Source: Teratosphaeria epicoccoides (lineage: Eukaryota; Ascomycota; Dothideomycetes; Mycosphaerellales; Teratosphaeriaceae). Taken from it: a stretch of DNA of 64,000 bases. This document shows, piece after piece, positions 32,188-43,581 of the stretch. The translations under genes and the position numbers were made by a program. The stretch lies in contig JADDMT010000004.1 of the NCBI GenBank assembly GCA_021401465.1, positions 186,001 through 250,000 of the forward strand, given 5' to 3'. The notes under the pieces are model-generated. The model did no database searches. It was not told the DNA's origin and saw only the letters and a program-made list of their open reading frames with translations. Every line of letters begins with the position of its first letter. Position 1 is the first letter of the stretch.

Positions 32188-32299
32188 AGCCAACAGCATC
32201 ACCAGCCAACAGCATCACCAGCCAACAGCATCACCAGCCAACAGCATCACCAGCCAACAGCATCACCAGCCAACAGCATCACCAGCCAACAGCACCAGC
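32188..32299. repeat. Minisatellite, seven 16-bp units
   Basis: The unit AGCCAACAGCATCACC starts at 32188, 32204, 32220, 32236, 32252, 32268 and 32284. The first six are essentially perfect and the last degenerates. It lies about 620 bp from the MITE-like element, inside the gene-poor region. Perfect units imply recent slippage and likely length variation between strains. Confidence 0.95.
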
Positions 32300-34220
32300 A
32301 GTCATCCCTGCTGTGAGTGAGGCGTGCCAATATCCGACCAACTTTATAGATAATGCAGTCGACCACGTCAACCGGTTAAGTGGTTTATTACTTGATGAAA
32401 GTGTTGATCAATCACTTCGCACGACTGCTGGCATCAAGGAACCAACGCATTGACCAACGAATACTCGTCTGGTTGCATGATATTCTGCACTAGTTCCATG
32501 AGTGTATGGTCGATAGTAGTCCAGGTCAATTAAAAAGCTGGACCGTATGCGTTCCCATGAATGTTTGAGAGCATTCCTTGTGTCTGGCGCTGTACTGCGA
32601 TCAGGGGGGACGATCTATGACAGCCAGGGCATATGATGGTACGTATCAACTCTGCATCGCGAAACCACTCCTGCTTGACCAGAGCAAGGCGAGTTTGGAC
32701 GTTACCTCCAAGACTTTGCCCAAGCGTCAGCCTATGAAAGCACGAGACTGTCGTACATCCTCCGAATTTGACATTGTCTTGAGGTCGAGCTGACCAGTTC
32801 ATGCCGCATAGAGCAGCGGCCATGTGGCAGCTCATGCTCTGTAACATCACGAGACGTCGATAGTGTCTAACAACAAATCTCGAAACCTCGGCTTGATGGC
32901 TCAGGCAGTGCTTGATGCTCGTCTCGCTGTAGCCTGAACAGCCAAGAGACACATAAGAAGTGTTCCGATCTCACCCGGCTGCTTCACATGTCTGAGGCTA
33001 CGTTGCGGGCCGCACGATGTACTTTGCGGGGTGCATCTGGGCCATCCAGCATTATGCCATTCGATCGTAGACTTGGCTGGGTGGGTTTCGTATCATCGAG
33101 CACGCCGATCGTATCCCAAGTAATCACGGTGACAAGACGTCTGTAAGCTGCCTGGCACGATGCCATGGCCTCAGTCGCGTGCTTAGCACGGTGCAGGAGA
33201 CGTTGTTTCTGATGGACTGTCAATGCTGCTGATTGGACGCTTGCGTCGGCGATGAGTAGACGGGAAGCACCTGAGAGCTTGAAAGTTGAGCCGTGCCAAC
33301 GCATGTGCCATGCTTGCATATACGAAGGTGGTCCGGCGCAAATGTATCAGCCGTTGCGAGCCCACGCGCATCAAACTAGGCCTCTTGAAACGTCCTTGGT
33401 CGTGGATTGTAAAAGACGGTGTGCTGGCCAGGCTGCTTGCAGGCGGCAGAACTATGCAGATTCACGGGCTTGTCGACAATCATGTCTGTAGCACTTTGAT
33501 GAAGCGGTTGTATGGATGTTGCAGAGCCGCGAGTTCTTCTTAGTGGTTGCTAGGCTCTACGATAACGGCCAGGTAGTTCCTAGAGATCGTTGTTGGGATG
33601 TAAGCTTCAAGCAGAACACCGGGCTTGGAGAGGGTCTAGGAGCAGTGATCGACCCGGCGTGCCACAAGCCACTTGAACACTTTGGGCCAAGGACAGGCAG
33701 ATTGGAGTACTAGCACTCCCAGCTAAGGATCCGAGGGGCATCGAACGAGCCGGTAGAAGAGGACGCATGAGCGGCAAGAGTATGCCGTAATACTCCACCC
33801 GTCCGTCCACCGTCTCTCGGGTGCCGATAATAAAAAGTGGTGAGTAGTGAGGAAGGTTTCTTCTGCATGTCCCGCGTGAAGATACGGGGTAGACGGGGTT
33901 CCAAAACACGAAACGACAGCCCACTTCCGCCGCACGCCCTGGCCCCTCCCACCTTTGCTGAACTGCTGTAGATCAAGCCGCACGTGGAGCAACGGGCTCC
34001 TCGAGCGACACTCTTTGTCCCTCGACATTTCTTTTGCTCCCATACCACGACCTGCTCTCCTTCCGCCTTCCGCGCAATCATCCGGACACAACTCCCGATT
34101 CTCTTGGTATTCGCCATCTGCGCTGGAGAACCGAGGTGTGCTTCGCATCGGCGGGCTGCAACCACAGAAGCGCACACGAAGGCATACGTCACGCTCCCTG
34201 GATACATCCCGCTTGCATCC

Positions 34221-34481
34221 ATGCCAGAGGAATTGGACATTACCAACGCTCTAAATCTGCCTGAACAGAAACACACGGACGAGACATATCTCACTCAACC
34301 TGGACTGTATCGTGTGACACACCGGGAGCACTTCCGGAGGGCAATCCTTTGTCATTTCTATCCTTGGACTGCCCGCACTCCGAAACTTCAGACACCACCG
34401 CTGCTGCAGGCTTCCGACGATCGCCGTGCATTATCCGTGTCTGGCCCGGTCGGCCTACTAACAGACGACGCAGGCGCATGA
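34221..34481 (+). CDS. 86-residue ORF just upstream of the RRFAP-motif gene (possible uORF)
   Basis: An ATG ORF starting MPEELDITNALNLPEQK and ending 52 bp before the ATG of the downstream gene. It could be a leader ORF on that mRNA, a separate small gene, or chance. It has no domain. The N-terminal half has an amino-acid mix like real protein and the second half does not. Confidence 0.25.
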   Translation: MPEELDITNALNLPEQKHTDETYLTQPGLYRVTHREHFRRAILCHFYPWTARTPKLQTPPLLQASDDRRALSVSGPVGLLTDDAGA

Positions 34482-34533
34482 CTGCTGGCAGTATTCGCGA
34501 CCGCTTGGGCTGTGTGCCCATTATCCATCCACG

Positions 34534-36891
34534 ATGCCTCCTGATCTTCCACCTCGCAGATTGGCACCCGAACCGATAGAAAGCACTTCACGTTCCTCCA
34601 GAGCTGCGCGCCAGCAACCATTCGAGATGGAGCAATCTCCGCCTCGGCGATCTGCGCCGCAGCCGATAGAGACCGGTAGCAAATCTTCGAGAGAGCGAAA
34701 TAGCGGTGAGGGCGATGCGAAAGATAAGGCCGATGCGAAAGATGAGGGCGATGCGAAAGACGATGGTGAGAGTGCACCGCCGGCGAAAGTGAGGCGCTTT
34801 CTTCCGGAGCCCATTGAGACGTCGACCAAATCCTCGAGGGATACCGCGGCATCGCAGAACGACCAGAAGCCGGTCAGGAACTTTGCACCGCAACCGATAA
34901 AACGGTCAGAGAAGAGTAGCAAGGATAGGACACAGCAGCAGATTGAGAAGCCGCAGGCTCGGAGATTCGCTCCTCAGCTGGAAGAGACCACGAAGAAAAG
35001 TAGCGGAAGTCGTTCAGGACACATAAAGTTCGCTCCGCAGCCAGTGGAGACTACATATCGCACAAACCGGAGACTAAAGCATTCGAGTAATGAGAATGGT
35101 GGTCCGACAGGCGACGTAGCGAAGAAGGAGCCTCGACGATTCGCTCCTGTGCTGTTGGACACAGCGCAGCGTTCGCGCCGCAATGGCGAAGCAGATTCTC
35201 CGCAATTGTATAAGACCGAGTCAGGCCACCACTTGCACGCGCGTGAGCATCGAAGACACATTCGCGGTGATGTAACGCCAGATCCGGAGACTGCAGGGCA
35301 GAGTGCGCCTGATCTCAACTCTGTCAGCAATCATCTGAGTGCAAGCCAGCCACAGAATATTCAGCCGGATATGCGGCGACAGTTGGCACCAATGGACGGC
35401 AGTGCACCAGCGAACAGAAAGAGCTCGATGTCTAGTCAGCGTAGTCACTCTTTCCGCATGCCAGAACTTGACACCATTGAGTCCTCTGAGAGTGAGCCAG
35501 CTTCCTCGAGATCGTCACTATCCTCAAGTCCTGGTCAAGGCTCGCCCATCACCGCATCAGATTCGTCGTTCAATGGCACGAACAAACATGCCACCAGGAA
35601 ACGCGAGTCCGTCGACGAAGATTTCAACAACTACCTGCTGAAACTCGAGGCAAAGAGGGCGGAACAAAGGCTACGCGACCAAGCGCTTGCGGCATTCCCC
35701 AACTCAGATTTTCACGAGCCCGTGGATCATTGGGTGAACAAGGAGGATGACTCAGATGACATGGAGTTGGAGGATCGGCCTGTAACGTGGGCGGATTTTG
35801 ATGAAGACATACTGCTGCAGATGGCCGCTCGCCGCGAGAGTACCGTGAAGATCTCGTGGGAGCAGCTCGAGATGCAACGCCATGCCGAAAAGCTAGAGCA
35901 AGAACGCAATGCTGCAAAAACTACAGCCAAGCAGCCCGACCAAAGCGGATGGTGGCATCCTGACAATGCGTTTGGCATTGGTAACTACGACAACGAGATG
36001 AAGTCGATGAGGGATAGAGCGCGGCCGCCTATGCTAGGTGCTGACTTGACCTTCCCACGCTGTCCGTCACCCGAACCAGCACGATTTGACGTGACGCAAG
36101 GCTCTGCCATATTGCGCAGTCAAATGTGCTACCTGACGGAGCATGCTGACTCGGAAAAGCGGCATACTGGCGATGACGGTCTGTGGCAAGCTCCAGTGAG
36201 CCCAAAGACGCCCCTAAACAAGAGTCCCGCCAGCAGTCGAAATGCCAGCACCTCACCAAATAATGGTCTATGGGGCGGTTTCTGCGTCGTTATTGGTGAG
36301 GACAAGTCGCGCAAGACACCCGGGCTGCTCGCTCCCTCGACCGGTCAGACAGGGATTATGACTCCCAGTTTCGAGACTACAGTCGATCCGTTCGAGCAGT
36401 CATTTGCTAATCCGGGTCTGGCCCCTGAAGGCAATGGTATACGAACGCCACCAACACCAGCGAGGGCTCTGCGGAGTGCTGACATGGGTGCTATTGACGG
36501 TATGCTGAACGCTGAGCAAGAACTTGATCAGGTGATGGAACGTGAGTTCCCGGATTCTTTTGTGACGCAGGTGTACAATTATTTGTCTCTCGGCTACCCA
36601 TCTTTGGCACGGCCGTTCGACGAGGAGCTCTCCAAGATTAGCAGAATACCGCTGCCGGAGCTGAGGAAGGATGACATCAAGGCGAGGAACAGCCCGAGAG
36701 GTTACATTAGGCTTGGGCCAGATTTTGAGGGTCATGGTGGTTCGGAGCCTGTCGAACAAGAGTGTATTAGGTGGCAGGCGCTGAAGCTTTATGTTCGTGA
36801 GTGGGCCCGGCAGGAAAAGAATATGGTCAGCGTTGATGCGCCTGGTGGCAATTGGGGCACGGGCGCCAGGAGAGGTTCTTGGGCTCTTTGA
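34534..36891 (+). CDS. Conserved fungal protein with seven RRFAPxPIExTxxSSR-type repeats
   Basis: 785 residues, intronless. Seven copies of a 16-residue motif start at about residues 8, 38, 87, 115, 143, 164 and 201. Examples are RRLAPEPIESTSRSSR, RRFLPEPIETSTKSSR and, diverged, RRFAPVLLDTAQRSRR. Between copies 2 and 3 there is a triple DAKDxx hexapeptide made by an 18-bp tandem repeat. A Ser-rich linker follows, then a charged helix near 365-395. The C-terminal 120 residues look folded and conserved (EFPDSFVTQVYNYLSLGYPS, RGYIRLGPDFEGHG, QALKLYVREWARQEKNM). No catalytic motif is visible. Repeated basic-acidic-Ser motifs suggest a multivalent phospho-regulated binding surface; function unknown. 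Confidence 0.8.
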   Translation: MPPDLPPRRLAPEPIESTSRSSRAARQQPFEMEQSPPRRSAPQPIETGSKSSRERNSGEGDAKDKADAKDEGDAKDDGESAPPAKVRRFLPEPIETSTKSSRDTAASQNDQKPVRNFAPQPIKRSEKSSKDRTQQQIEKPQARRFAPQLEETTKKSSGSRSGHIKFAPQPVETTYRTNRRLKHSSNENGGPTGDVAKKEPRRFAPVLLDTAQRSRRNGEADSPQLYKTESGHHLHAREHRRHIRGDVTPDPETAGQSAPDLNSVSNHLSASQPQNIQPDMRRQLAPMDGSAPANRKSSMSSQRSHSFRMPELDTIESSESEPASSRSSLSSSPGQGSPITASDSSFNGTNKHATRKRESVDEDFNNYLLKLEAKRAEQRLRDQALAAFPNSDFHEPVDHWVNKEDDSDDMELEDRPVTWADFDEDILLQMAARRESTVKISWEQLEMQRHAEKLEQERNAAKTTAKQPDQSGWWHPDNAFGIGNYDNEMKSMRDRARPPMLGADLTFPRCPSPEPARFDVTQGSAILRSQMCYLTEHADSEKRHTGDDGLWQAPVSPKTPLNKSPASSRNASTSPNNGLWGGFCVVIGEDKSRKTPGLLAPSTGQTGIMTPSFETTVDPFEQSFANPGLAPEGNGIRTPPTPARALRSADMGAIDGMLNAEQELDQVMEREFPDSFVTQVYNYLSLGYPSLARPFDEELSKISRIPLPELRKDDIKARNSPRGYIRLGPDFEGHGGSEPVEQECIRWQALKLYVREWARQEKNMVSVDAPGGNWGTGARRGSWAL

Positions 36892-37541
36892 GCACCTGGG
36901 ATTGCGAAGCATACGAAGACACATCTACTCACGGCTGCACACTGGGAATTGGGGTATGCTGGCTTCCTGGTATCAACTTGTATTGAGCCTGGACGCCTAG
37001 CAGTGCGTGGCGCTTGGACGCGCAAATAGGAAGCAAGGGGTCGGTGAAATCGCGTACTGTCCGTCATAAAAATACAGAGAGAAACTTTCGTACTTTGCAA
37101 GGCTTCTGCGTTGGCAAGGCGTCTGGCCTTTCAGGTAGGAACCTCGCTGGGAAGGCACTGAAAACGCGGTAGTAGCATTGAACAGTCTTGTGCTGGCAAA
37201 CGTGCGTATTTACGATGGCTATAAGTTAGCGATGCATCATTATTAAACTTTTCCCGGCTCTCGTCTTGTCAACAAGCTACCAAATGGATTTCTCGGCCTG
37301 GGCCAAGGACGTATGTTCGAAACTTGCCGAGGTTGAGCCGATCTGACAATGACCCTCGATCTTGAATCAGACTAACATACACACTACGGACCTCCAGAGC
37401 TTGGGCTGGTATCTCTGTACATGACCACCCGCTATGGGTATTCTCGCATAAAGACCATACATCATCGCATCCACTCATCGAACCGCTGAGCAACTGACCA
37501 CCGCGATCCTTGACCCCGAGCGCCTAGTCATACAACAGCAC
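36892..37541. other. Convergent intergenic region, nothing recognised
   Basis: About 650 bp between the 3' ends of the RRFAP-motif gene and the permease gene. No ORF or repeat with support. Confidence 0.5.
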
Positions 37542-39742
37542 TTAATCCTGCTTCACCAGCAAGACAGGGGCTACGTATTTCCGCCGTCCTCCGCAGACGT
37601 AGTACACCCCTGCAATGACTGCGATGAGCGCGAAGATGAAAATAGCATAGTTGGCATCGTCGGCCCACCAGTTCGCTGCATCAGAGGAGTATGTCGCAGT
37701 CGGGAAGAAGGAGAAGACGAATGAGATGATGAGGAACGCAATTGAGATGTCGTTGATGATTCCACCAAAGCGGCCGAGTGTCCATCGTCTGGGTAGGAGA
37801 GGCTCGCCGTGCAGGCGCTTGAGGCGGAGACAGCCGATTGAGATAATGTAGGTGAAGAGGAGTGCGGCGTTGGAGACGCTGGTGATGGCTGTGAAAGTTG
37901 TGTCGGAGCCGAAGTTGATTACTGAGATGATGAGGGAGACAATCAGGCAGACGATGAGCTGATGGTGCGTTAGCAGAGGTGCTGGCGTGGTGTTCGAAAT
38001 AATTCGCTTACCGAGTTGACTGGGATCTCCCACGTTGGCGGCACGTATCTGATCCAGCTGGAGAAGGGGAAGCCCTGTTGCTAATGGTGAGTACGATCCT
38101 TTTCTCCTGCTTCAGCAAAATCGTTGCCTCACCTCGTCTCGAGAGAATGCCCAGATTTGTCTCGATGAGCTAGCGATGGTAGTGACCGTGGTGAAGAAGA
38201 GCAAAATCACGAGCACGCTGCCAAGCACACAGGTAGCAGCATGCGAGCCTGTTGCTTCGTACAGGACTTGGATGATTGGGTAGTCTGAGTTCGAGTTGAG
38301 TAGACTCTGCAGATCAGTGATGCAGAAGCTGCCGAGTGTCAGGATTTGCCATCAATGGATCAAAGAGTTGACACTCACCAGAACGTAATCAGCATGACCA
38401 CACCAAGTACGCCATTGCCAATGATGGCCCACATCATAGCACGGGGCAGCTGGAGAGATGCATCCTTCATTTCTTCAGACATATGAGCTCCAGCATCTGG
38501 GCCAATGAAGCACCAAATTGGCGTGGTGAGGCCGACGAGGCAGGAGACGCCGGTACTACTCCAGGAACCACCATTACTGCTCGACGTCAGCATTGTGTCG
38601 AGAAATGGCAGACGTTCTTGGCTTACTTGAACGTCGTAAACACATCCGAAGCTGAGGCATGACCATCTGGACCGGGAATGATCCACATGGTCAGGAGGAA
38701 AGCAAAGAAAGCGAAGATGTGCAGGAACAGGATCAAGCCTTCGACCAAGGGCAGGTGGCGTGCGCCGAAGATGTTGAAGCCAACCGTGAGGAAGAGGAAG
38801 ATGAAGATCAACAATGTGGTCTGCCAGTTGCCGTAGAATCGGGCGTCGGGATACCTGATCTGGACCATCGCCTGGACGACCTATAGACCCGATCGATCAG
38901 CGTCTGGCTTTGCAGAGTTGATTAGATCGGACTCACGCCAGCAAGTTGGACGCAGCATGATGGGACGCCTGCGATCCATCCCAAGCAGCAGAACCAGCCG
39001 ACGACGTAAGATAATGGGCCTTGGAGTGGTCGCGGAGCGAATTCGCTCACCCACTGCGGACCGTATTAGCAGAGATTTCAAAGTGTATGCTCGGCCGAAA
39101 TTCATCACTTGATGGACCAGTCAACAGGTAGAGAGGTCGACAGCTTAAGTCATTACATGAACAATCTAAGCAAGCAGTCCAAGAAGTCAACGCATGGCCA
39201 GTCGATTGATAATGTCGACAGACAGCCCGATCGAATGACGGATGGCGACGGACAATTGGTCGGAGTACTTACATGGTACTGACCGCCCGCTGTTGGCGCC
39301 ATACTAGCCATCTCAGCACTGTGACGTTCTGTCAATCACTCCAAGTCAGGGATCGGAGCAAACGCATCACTTACAGCGATGCAATCGTGCAGCCCATCAG
39401 AATCCACACGGCGATCGTGCACCAGATCACCCCGCCGCTTCCTCCATTGTACAGACCGTTCCAGTTAGCAAGGAGGGTGCTGCAGGCCAAGGTCAGCACG
39501 GACACCAGAATCCATATACTCAGCGTCATCACTTGCCTCTCCCAGGTTGCTTGAAGTAGGCTGACGAAGCCAAGAATGGCCACGAATTTGAAGTTTCTTC
39601 TCAGTTCTTGCGCCTTACCCATCCTCGCCATTTCGACCGCGTCACCTGCAGTCCCGCCCTTTGCCTGCACGACTTTGGCATTGTAGCCATCATCGACGGA
39701 CATGTGGCTCTCTGGCTTTGTTGGCGACTGAATGTCATCCAT
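37542..39742 (-). CDS. GABA/amino-acid permease of the APC superfamily (nine exons)
   Basis: Exons 39742..39537, 39479..39375, 39318..39273, 39053..38937, 38880..38627, 38576..38379, 38328..38133, 38074..38012 and 37958..37542 give 533 residues, with every junction in phase. The product has about 12 TM segments. Family marks include LGFVSLLQATWESTLLANW, NGGSGGVIWCT, EMASMAPTAGGQYHWVSEFA, GPDAGAHMSEEMKDAS and the late ASSSRQIWAFSRDEGFPFS. This matches the fungal GABA/choline permease group (Uga4, Hnm1), plasma-membrane importers of GABA, choline or related amines; the substrate cannot be read from sequence. Intron 1 is GC-AG (39536..39480, donor GCAAGT) and stop-free; intron 3 is unusually long (219 bp). 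The divergent neighbour is a seven-TM protein. Confidence 0.9.
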
Positions 39743-40972
39743 GTTGCGTTTGAATCCAGTGGCGCGTTGAAAGTGAGGGAGCCAGGTGTGAGGGAGCGAA
39801 ACGGCTGTGAGGTTATGAGAAGGCTCCGACACAGCGCCAAGGAGGAATGAAGGAAGGTGAGGAAAGATTTGGTAATGGGTAGTGACTGGCGCGAGTGCCA
39901 AGCGTGAACAAGCGAGCGTGGCCAGCACGGCAATCGGCTGCAAAGAGCCGAAGGGCCGTGTTTTGGCAGGCAGGGAAAGCGCTCCGAGCGAGACTGACGC
40001 ACGGAAGGCACGTTGGGCTGAGGATATGCAAGATGTTTCTGCTTGGGCAAACACAATGATGACCTGGTCTCTCCACAATGCCGCCTCTCGGATACTGACC
40101 GTGACAGACGCAGTCTTACCACACCTTCCAAGATTTGCCAGCAGTACACAACTCTCCTCCGGCGGCCTTGCGCTCTATCACAATTCTGTCGGCCACCGGC
40201 ATCCTGTGCTTCGGGGGCTCGGCAAAGCCAGCATTGCGGTGACACAGACGGATGTGCCCTTGCTTGGCGTATGCAGAAGTCCCTTCTCTACCTGGCTTCA
40301 GGGACGACCATCGTCTGCAACCGGGCAAATTGGACAGTCTGGTGTGGCCAGCAGCCGCGGATCAGCGCTGCCGCTGCAGACACCGCACTGCGCAACACAA
40401 CATGAGCCCAATCTGGATGGTGCCACCATCGAGTGGAGATCCTCCGTTCGGGCGCTGCAAGTCATTCCAACGCCTCTGCATAGGACCAGCATCATTTGAG
40501 CAAGGGCGATCCTGAAAAACTTTATCGGAGGGAAGGACGATGCAAGGTGCGGAAGTGTACTCGCAAGCTGGTCGACTCATCTGCATAAACCAACACGTAG
40601 TTACGCATGCGCAGAGGGCCGACGAAGGATGGTCGCACTGTGCCACAGGCACTTTCAGCCTCTGTCACGATATGCTCGTTCTCGAGGCCTCGAGCCCTCC
40701 AAGTCTTCGCCTTCGAGTCTGAACATACGCTTCAATGTGAATTCGCTACGCTTGCAGCGCTCCAAACCCAGACTCACCCACCACCAGCTCCCACAGATCC
40801 AGAAATACAGACAACGTCTGCACTGCTTCAACTGCACCCTCCCGAGGATCTCCGGTCATACTGATAAGTCACTCTTTGCTGGCTCCTAACGGTACATGAC
40901 CTCCAACAAGGTGCCGAGCAGCTACCCAAAATATTTGCCAGCATCTCCGAAGGCAACCTCTCCGCCTGCACA
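39743..40972. other. Divergent intergenic region (permease / rhodopsin-like gene)
   Basis: About 1.2 kb holding both promoters. Open frames of about 200 codons cross it (40499..39882 region, both strands) but carry no motifs and are taken as chance. Confidence 0.5.
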
Positions 40973-42371
40973 ATGTCAGGTACTGACCACAGTGTGGAAG
41001 TGCTGGAGCTGGTCGTCACCCTGTGCCTCATTTACACCTTGTGCATAGCTGGCGTTCGGACATGGATCCGGAGAAAGGGCTTCGAATTAGATGACTTTGT
41101 CATCGGCTTCGCGACGCTGCTCACCTTATCCAATTCGGCGGCAAATTATGTGGCTATGGCAGAGGGGCTAGGCAAGCCTTGGAGCGAAGTGCAGGAAAGC
41201 CAGAGCGATGTGTTGGCCTTGAACGAGGTTAGTGTTATTTCTGCCAGACGTCGACATGGCTGCTGATGTTGTTGAAGGCTGCGATCGCCGGAGTGGCGAC
41301 TTTCATCATCGCATTGTATCTTTCAAGATGCGCGATGCTCTGCTTTCTGTGCCGCATTACCAAGACCCCATCGCAGCTCAGGCTCTTCCGCATTTGCAAT
41401 GCTGGTATGGTCATCTTGATGATCACCTCAGTGCTTGTTGCGACAGTCGGATGCACATTCGACTCAGGCTATTATTGGGCCTTCTTTGCCAATAGTAGTT
41501 CATGTCCAAGTCAGGTACGCTAACATGAGTCCAATGCGCATGTCTGTTGCGGCAATGATTATCTCGTAACCAGCTTATGGGACTCTTGCTGCATCTCAGT
41601 CAACCATGGTGCATTACTCGAGGACTTCTTGACTAACTCGGACAGGTCGCTCGATGGCAAGTCGTCACTGCATTCAATTTCGTTAGCGAGATCGTGTTGC
41701 TCGCGTTGCCAGTGTACCTGGTATGGGGGCTCCAGATGCCAAAGATTAAGAAGGCAATGATTATCATTGCTTTCTGGCTTCGACTGCCCGTGCTGGGTTT
41801 CACAGTCTGTCGAGACTACTACATGGTCAAGCTCGAAAACGGTGACACAGACCCGACGAAGACCAGCGCTGTTGTGGTCGACTGGCTGACCGCTGAGCTC
41901 TCCTGGGCAGTGGCTGCAAGTACGCTCTGCGCACTGAAGGCCTTCACAGAAAGCTTCAGCTCCGGGTTTGGCCTAGCATTCAACAGGAGTGAGGCCAGCT
42001 ACGGAATCTCGGGCGTCAGCGGGAGTTCCGGCCGCACCACGGAAAAGTCGAAAGGCTCGTCCGCATTCACCTCCGCTGGCCGCAGTCGAATGGGCTCTCT
42101 GACGCCCTTGAAGACCGACGTCGATGTCGATGTATCACCTGTCTCTCAGGGGCCTGAGTTCAAGCGGTCGGAGAGCCCGTTACGGCTGAGACCTGAAAGG
42201 GAGCTTAGAACATTTACGGAAGTCTCTGCAGATCCGCATTGCGATAGGGAAAACTTTTGTGCGCTCATTGCCAGCGGCACACATGACGACCTTGTGATAT
42301 TACGAGAAACGGAATATGCGATATACCACCATGACGAGCCGCCAATATTGCCAGCGCATTTCAGAAGATGA
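40973..42371 (+). CDS. Fungal rhodopsin-like seven-TM integral membrane protein
   Basis: Exons 40973..41227, 41278..41514 and 41646..42371 give 405 residues; introns of 50 and 131 bp are in phase 0. Seven hydrophobic segments fill residues 10 to about 310. The marks of the fungal rhodopsin-domain (SAT4-like) family are visible: RTWIRRKGFELDDFVIGFA after TM1, a loop with two or more Cys (GCTFDSGYYWAFF...SSSCPSQ), WQVVTAFNFVSEIVLLALPV and CRDYY. The tail of about 95 residues is cytoplasmic and Ser-rich with probable phosphorylation sites. Unlike true opsins I see no clear retinal lysine. The family includes PTH11-like receptors and many orphans; ligand unknown. No CFEM domain is present at the N-terminus. 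Confidence 0.85.
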
Positions 42372-42396
42372 TATCCGCATTTCAGAAGATGATCTC
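42352..42396. repeat. About 20-bp tandem duplication over a stop codon
   Basis: CGCATTTCAGAAGATGATATC is followed at once by a copy differing in one base. The first copy contains the TGA of the rhodopsin-like gene, so the duplication sits on the coding end and may have created the second copy in the 3' untranslated region. Confidence 0.8.
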
Positions 42397-43581
42397 CGCG
42401 ATCAGTCGTTCGAGAAGTTTTTGCTAGGTAGCAGCGGGAAAAGGGGTCGCCACGATCGCAGGCACATGAGCTGGCATCGGCGTGTTGGTCATGAGATTGA
42501 TGGGTTACGAAGGCACGCTGCAATGCACACAAATTGTCTAGGGAGGTCAGATACCCATTTGAGAGGCGGGTGTCTGGGTATGGTAACCATGAGGTGGTCA
42601 TGTGCTAGAGATGTGCATCAGGCATGTATATTTGACTTAAATCTATATCCCGTATCTAAAATCCAGCCTGTATATGAACGTGGCCAGATCTGAGAGCGGC
42701 CCCCTGAAGTCTGTCACAGACACATTATGAATGACGTTCGCTCAACCAAGCCAGCTAGCAAGGCAGGTCGACACATTCTCTACTTCCGCCCTCTTTACTG
42801 TGTCGCTGCGGCCGCACTCCATAGCCTGTTGCTCTGCTTCGTAGCGGGCAGGCATGGAAACCGCAGGGCGGCGCTTCCTGTAGCGGAGATCACGAACGAG
42901 GAAAGAGCTTTGCGAATATGCTGCAGCGAAGCGGCGAAGGTCGACGTCGCAATACCGTCACCTTGTTTGCGACTTTGACCTGTGAATGGGTCCAATAGGG
43001 TCCGATTGTGCATCTGGTCAATAATGCTACCAGTGAACCATCCGGTCAACCGGGCGCTAGGCACTGTCAACACTCGATGAGCGAAATTGACGTCGCAAGC
43101 AGTCGTCAATCGCCCGTCGGTCAGTCGATTGCGCAATACCACCAAGCAGGCAAGCCGTCAGCGAGCCGTCAGGCTGTATCAACAAGCAGTCCGCCATCTC
43201 GACCAGTCAACCGGTTGATTCGAGTGATAGCAACGCCTGGTCGCCGGATCCTGCCTGCCTACTGGAATTTCCGGTATTCGTACGCGAATCCGGACAGCAA
43301 CCTCTGATCTTCCTCTCCCAACCAGCAAACTTTTCTCGCCTGACAATACAGGGAAAATCGAACGTCCGTCATACAAGCGACGTCTTCTGGGTAAATCTGC
43401 TGGTATAATTGAGATCTACTCTCTAGCAAGGATATAATGCGATCCGAAACTCGTCAGACCGCGTCTTGCAGTAGGGTATCATCGAAGAGAAAACCTGCCC
43501 GCCATCAAGGGACGCCCGAAATATCCTGAACGCGCCTCGCTAATGCTCGTCACCGCTCATAATGCCTCACCGTGCCTGCTC
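42372..43581. other. Convergent intergenic region, nothing recognised
   Basis: About 1.2 kb between two gene ends. Around 43060-43220 short motifs such as GTCAATCG, GTCAGTCGATTG and GTCAACCGGTTGA recur, giving some palindromic character, but no element boundary could be drawn. Confidence 0.45.

Larger units (their letters stand above)
28432..34533. other. 6.1-kb gene-poor region with MITE and minisatellite
   Basis: It separates two divergent genes. Many short frames exist (for example 28833..29420 plus, 195 codons with an ATG), but none has recognisable motifs or a supported splice structure. A 312-bp MITE-like element (31253..31564), a 16-bp minisatellite (32188..32299) and an 86-codon ORF (34221..34481) are annotated separately. 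The rest is AT-richer than the genes and shows nothing I can name; it may contain old, unrecognisable transposon sequence or non-coding transcripts. Confidence 0.5.

Noticed and set aside
39882..40499. 205-codon frame upstream of the permease
   Set aside because: It overlaps the first exon's leader and an antisense open frame, has no domain, and does not splice to either neighbour.
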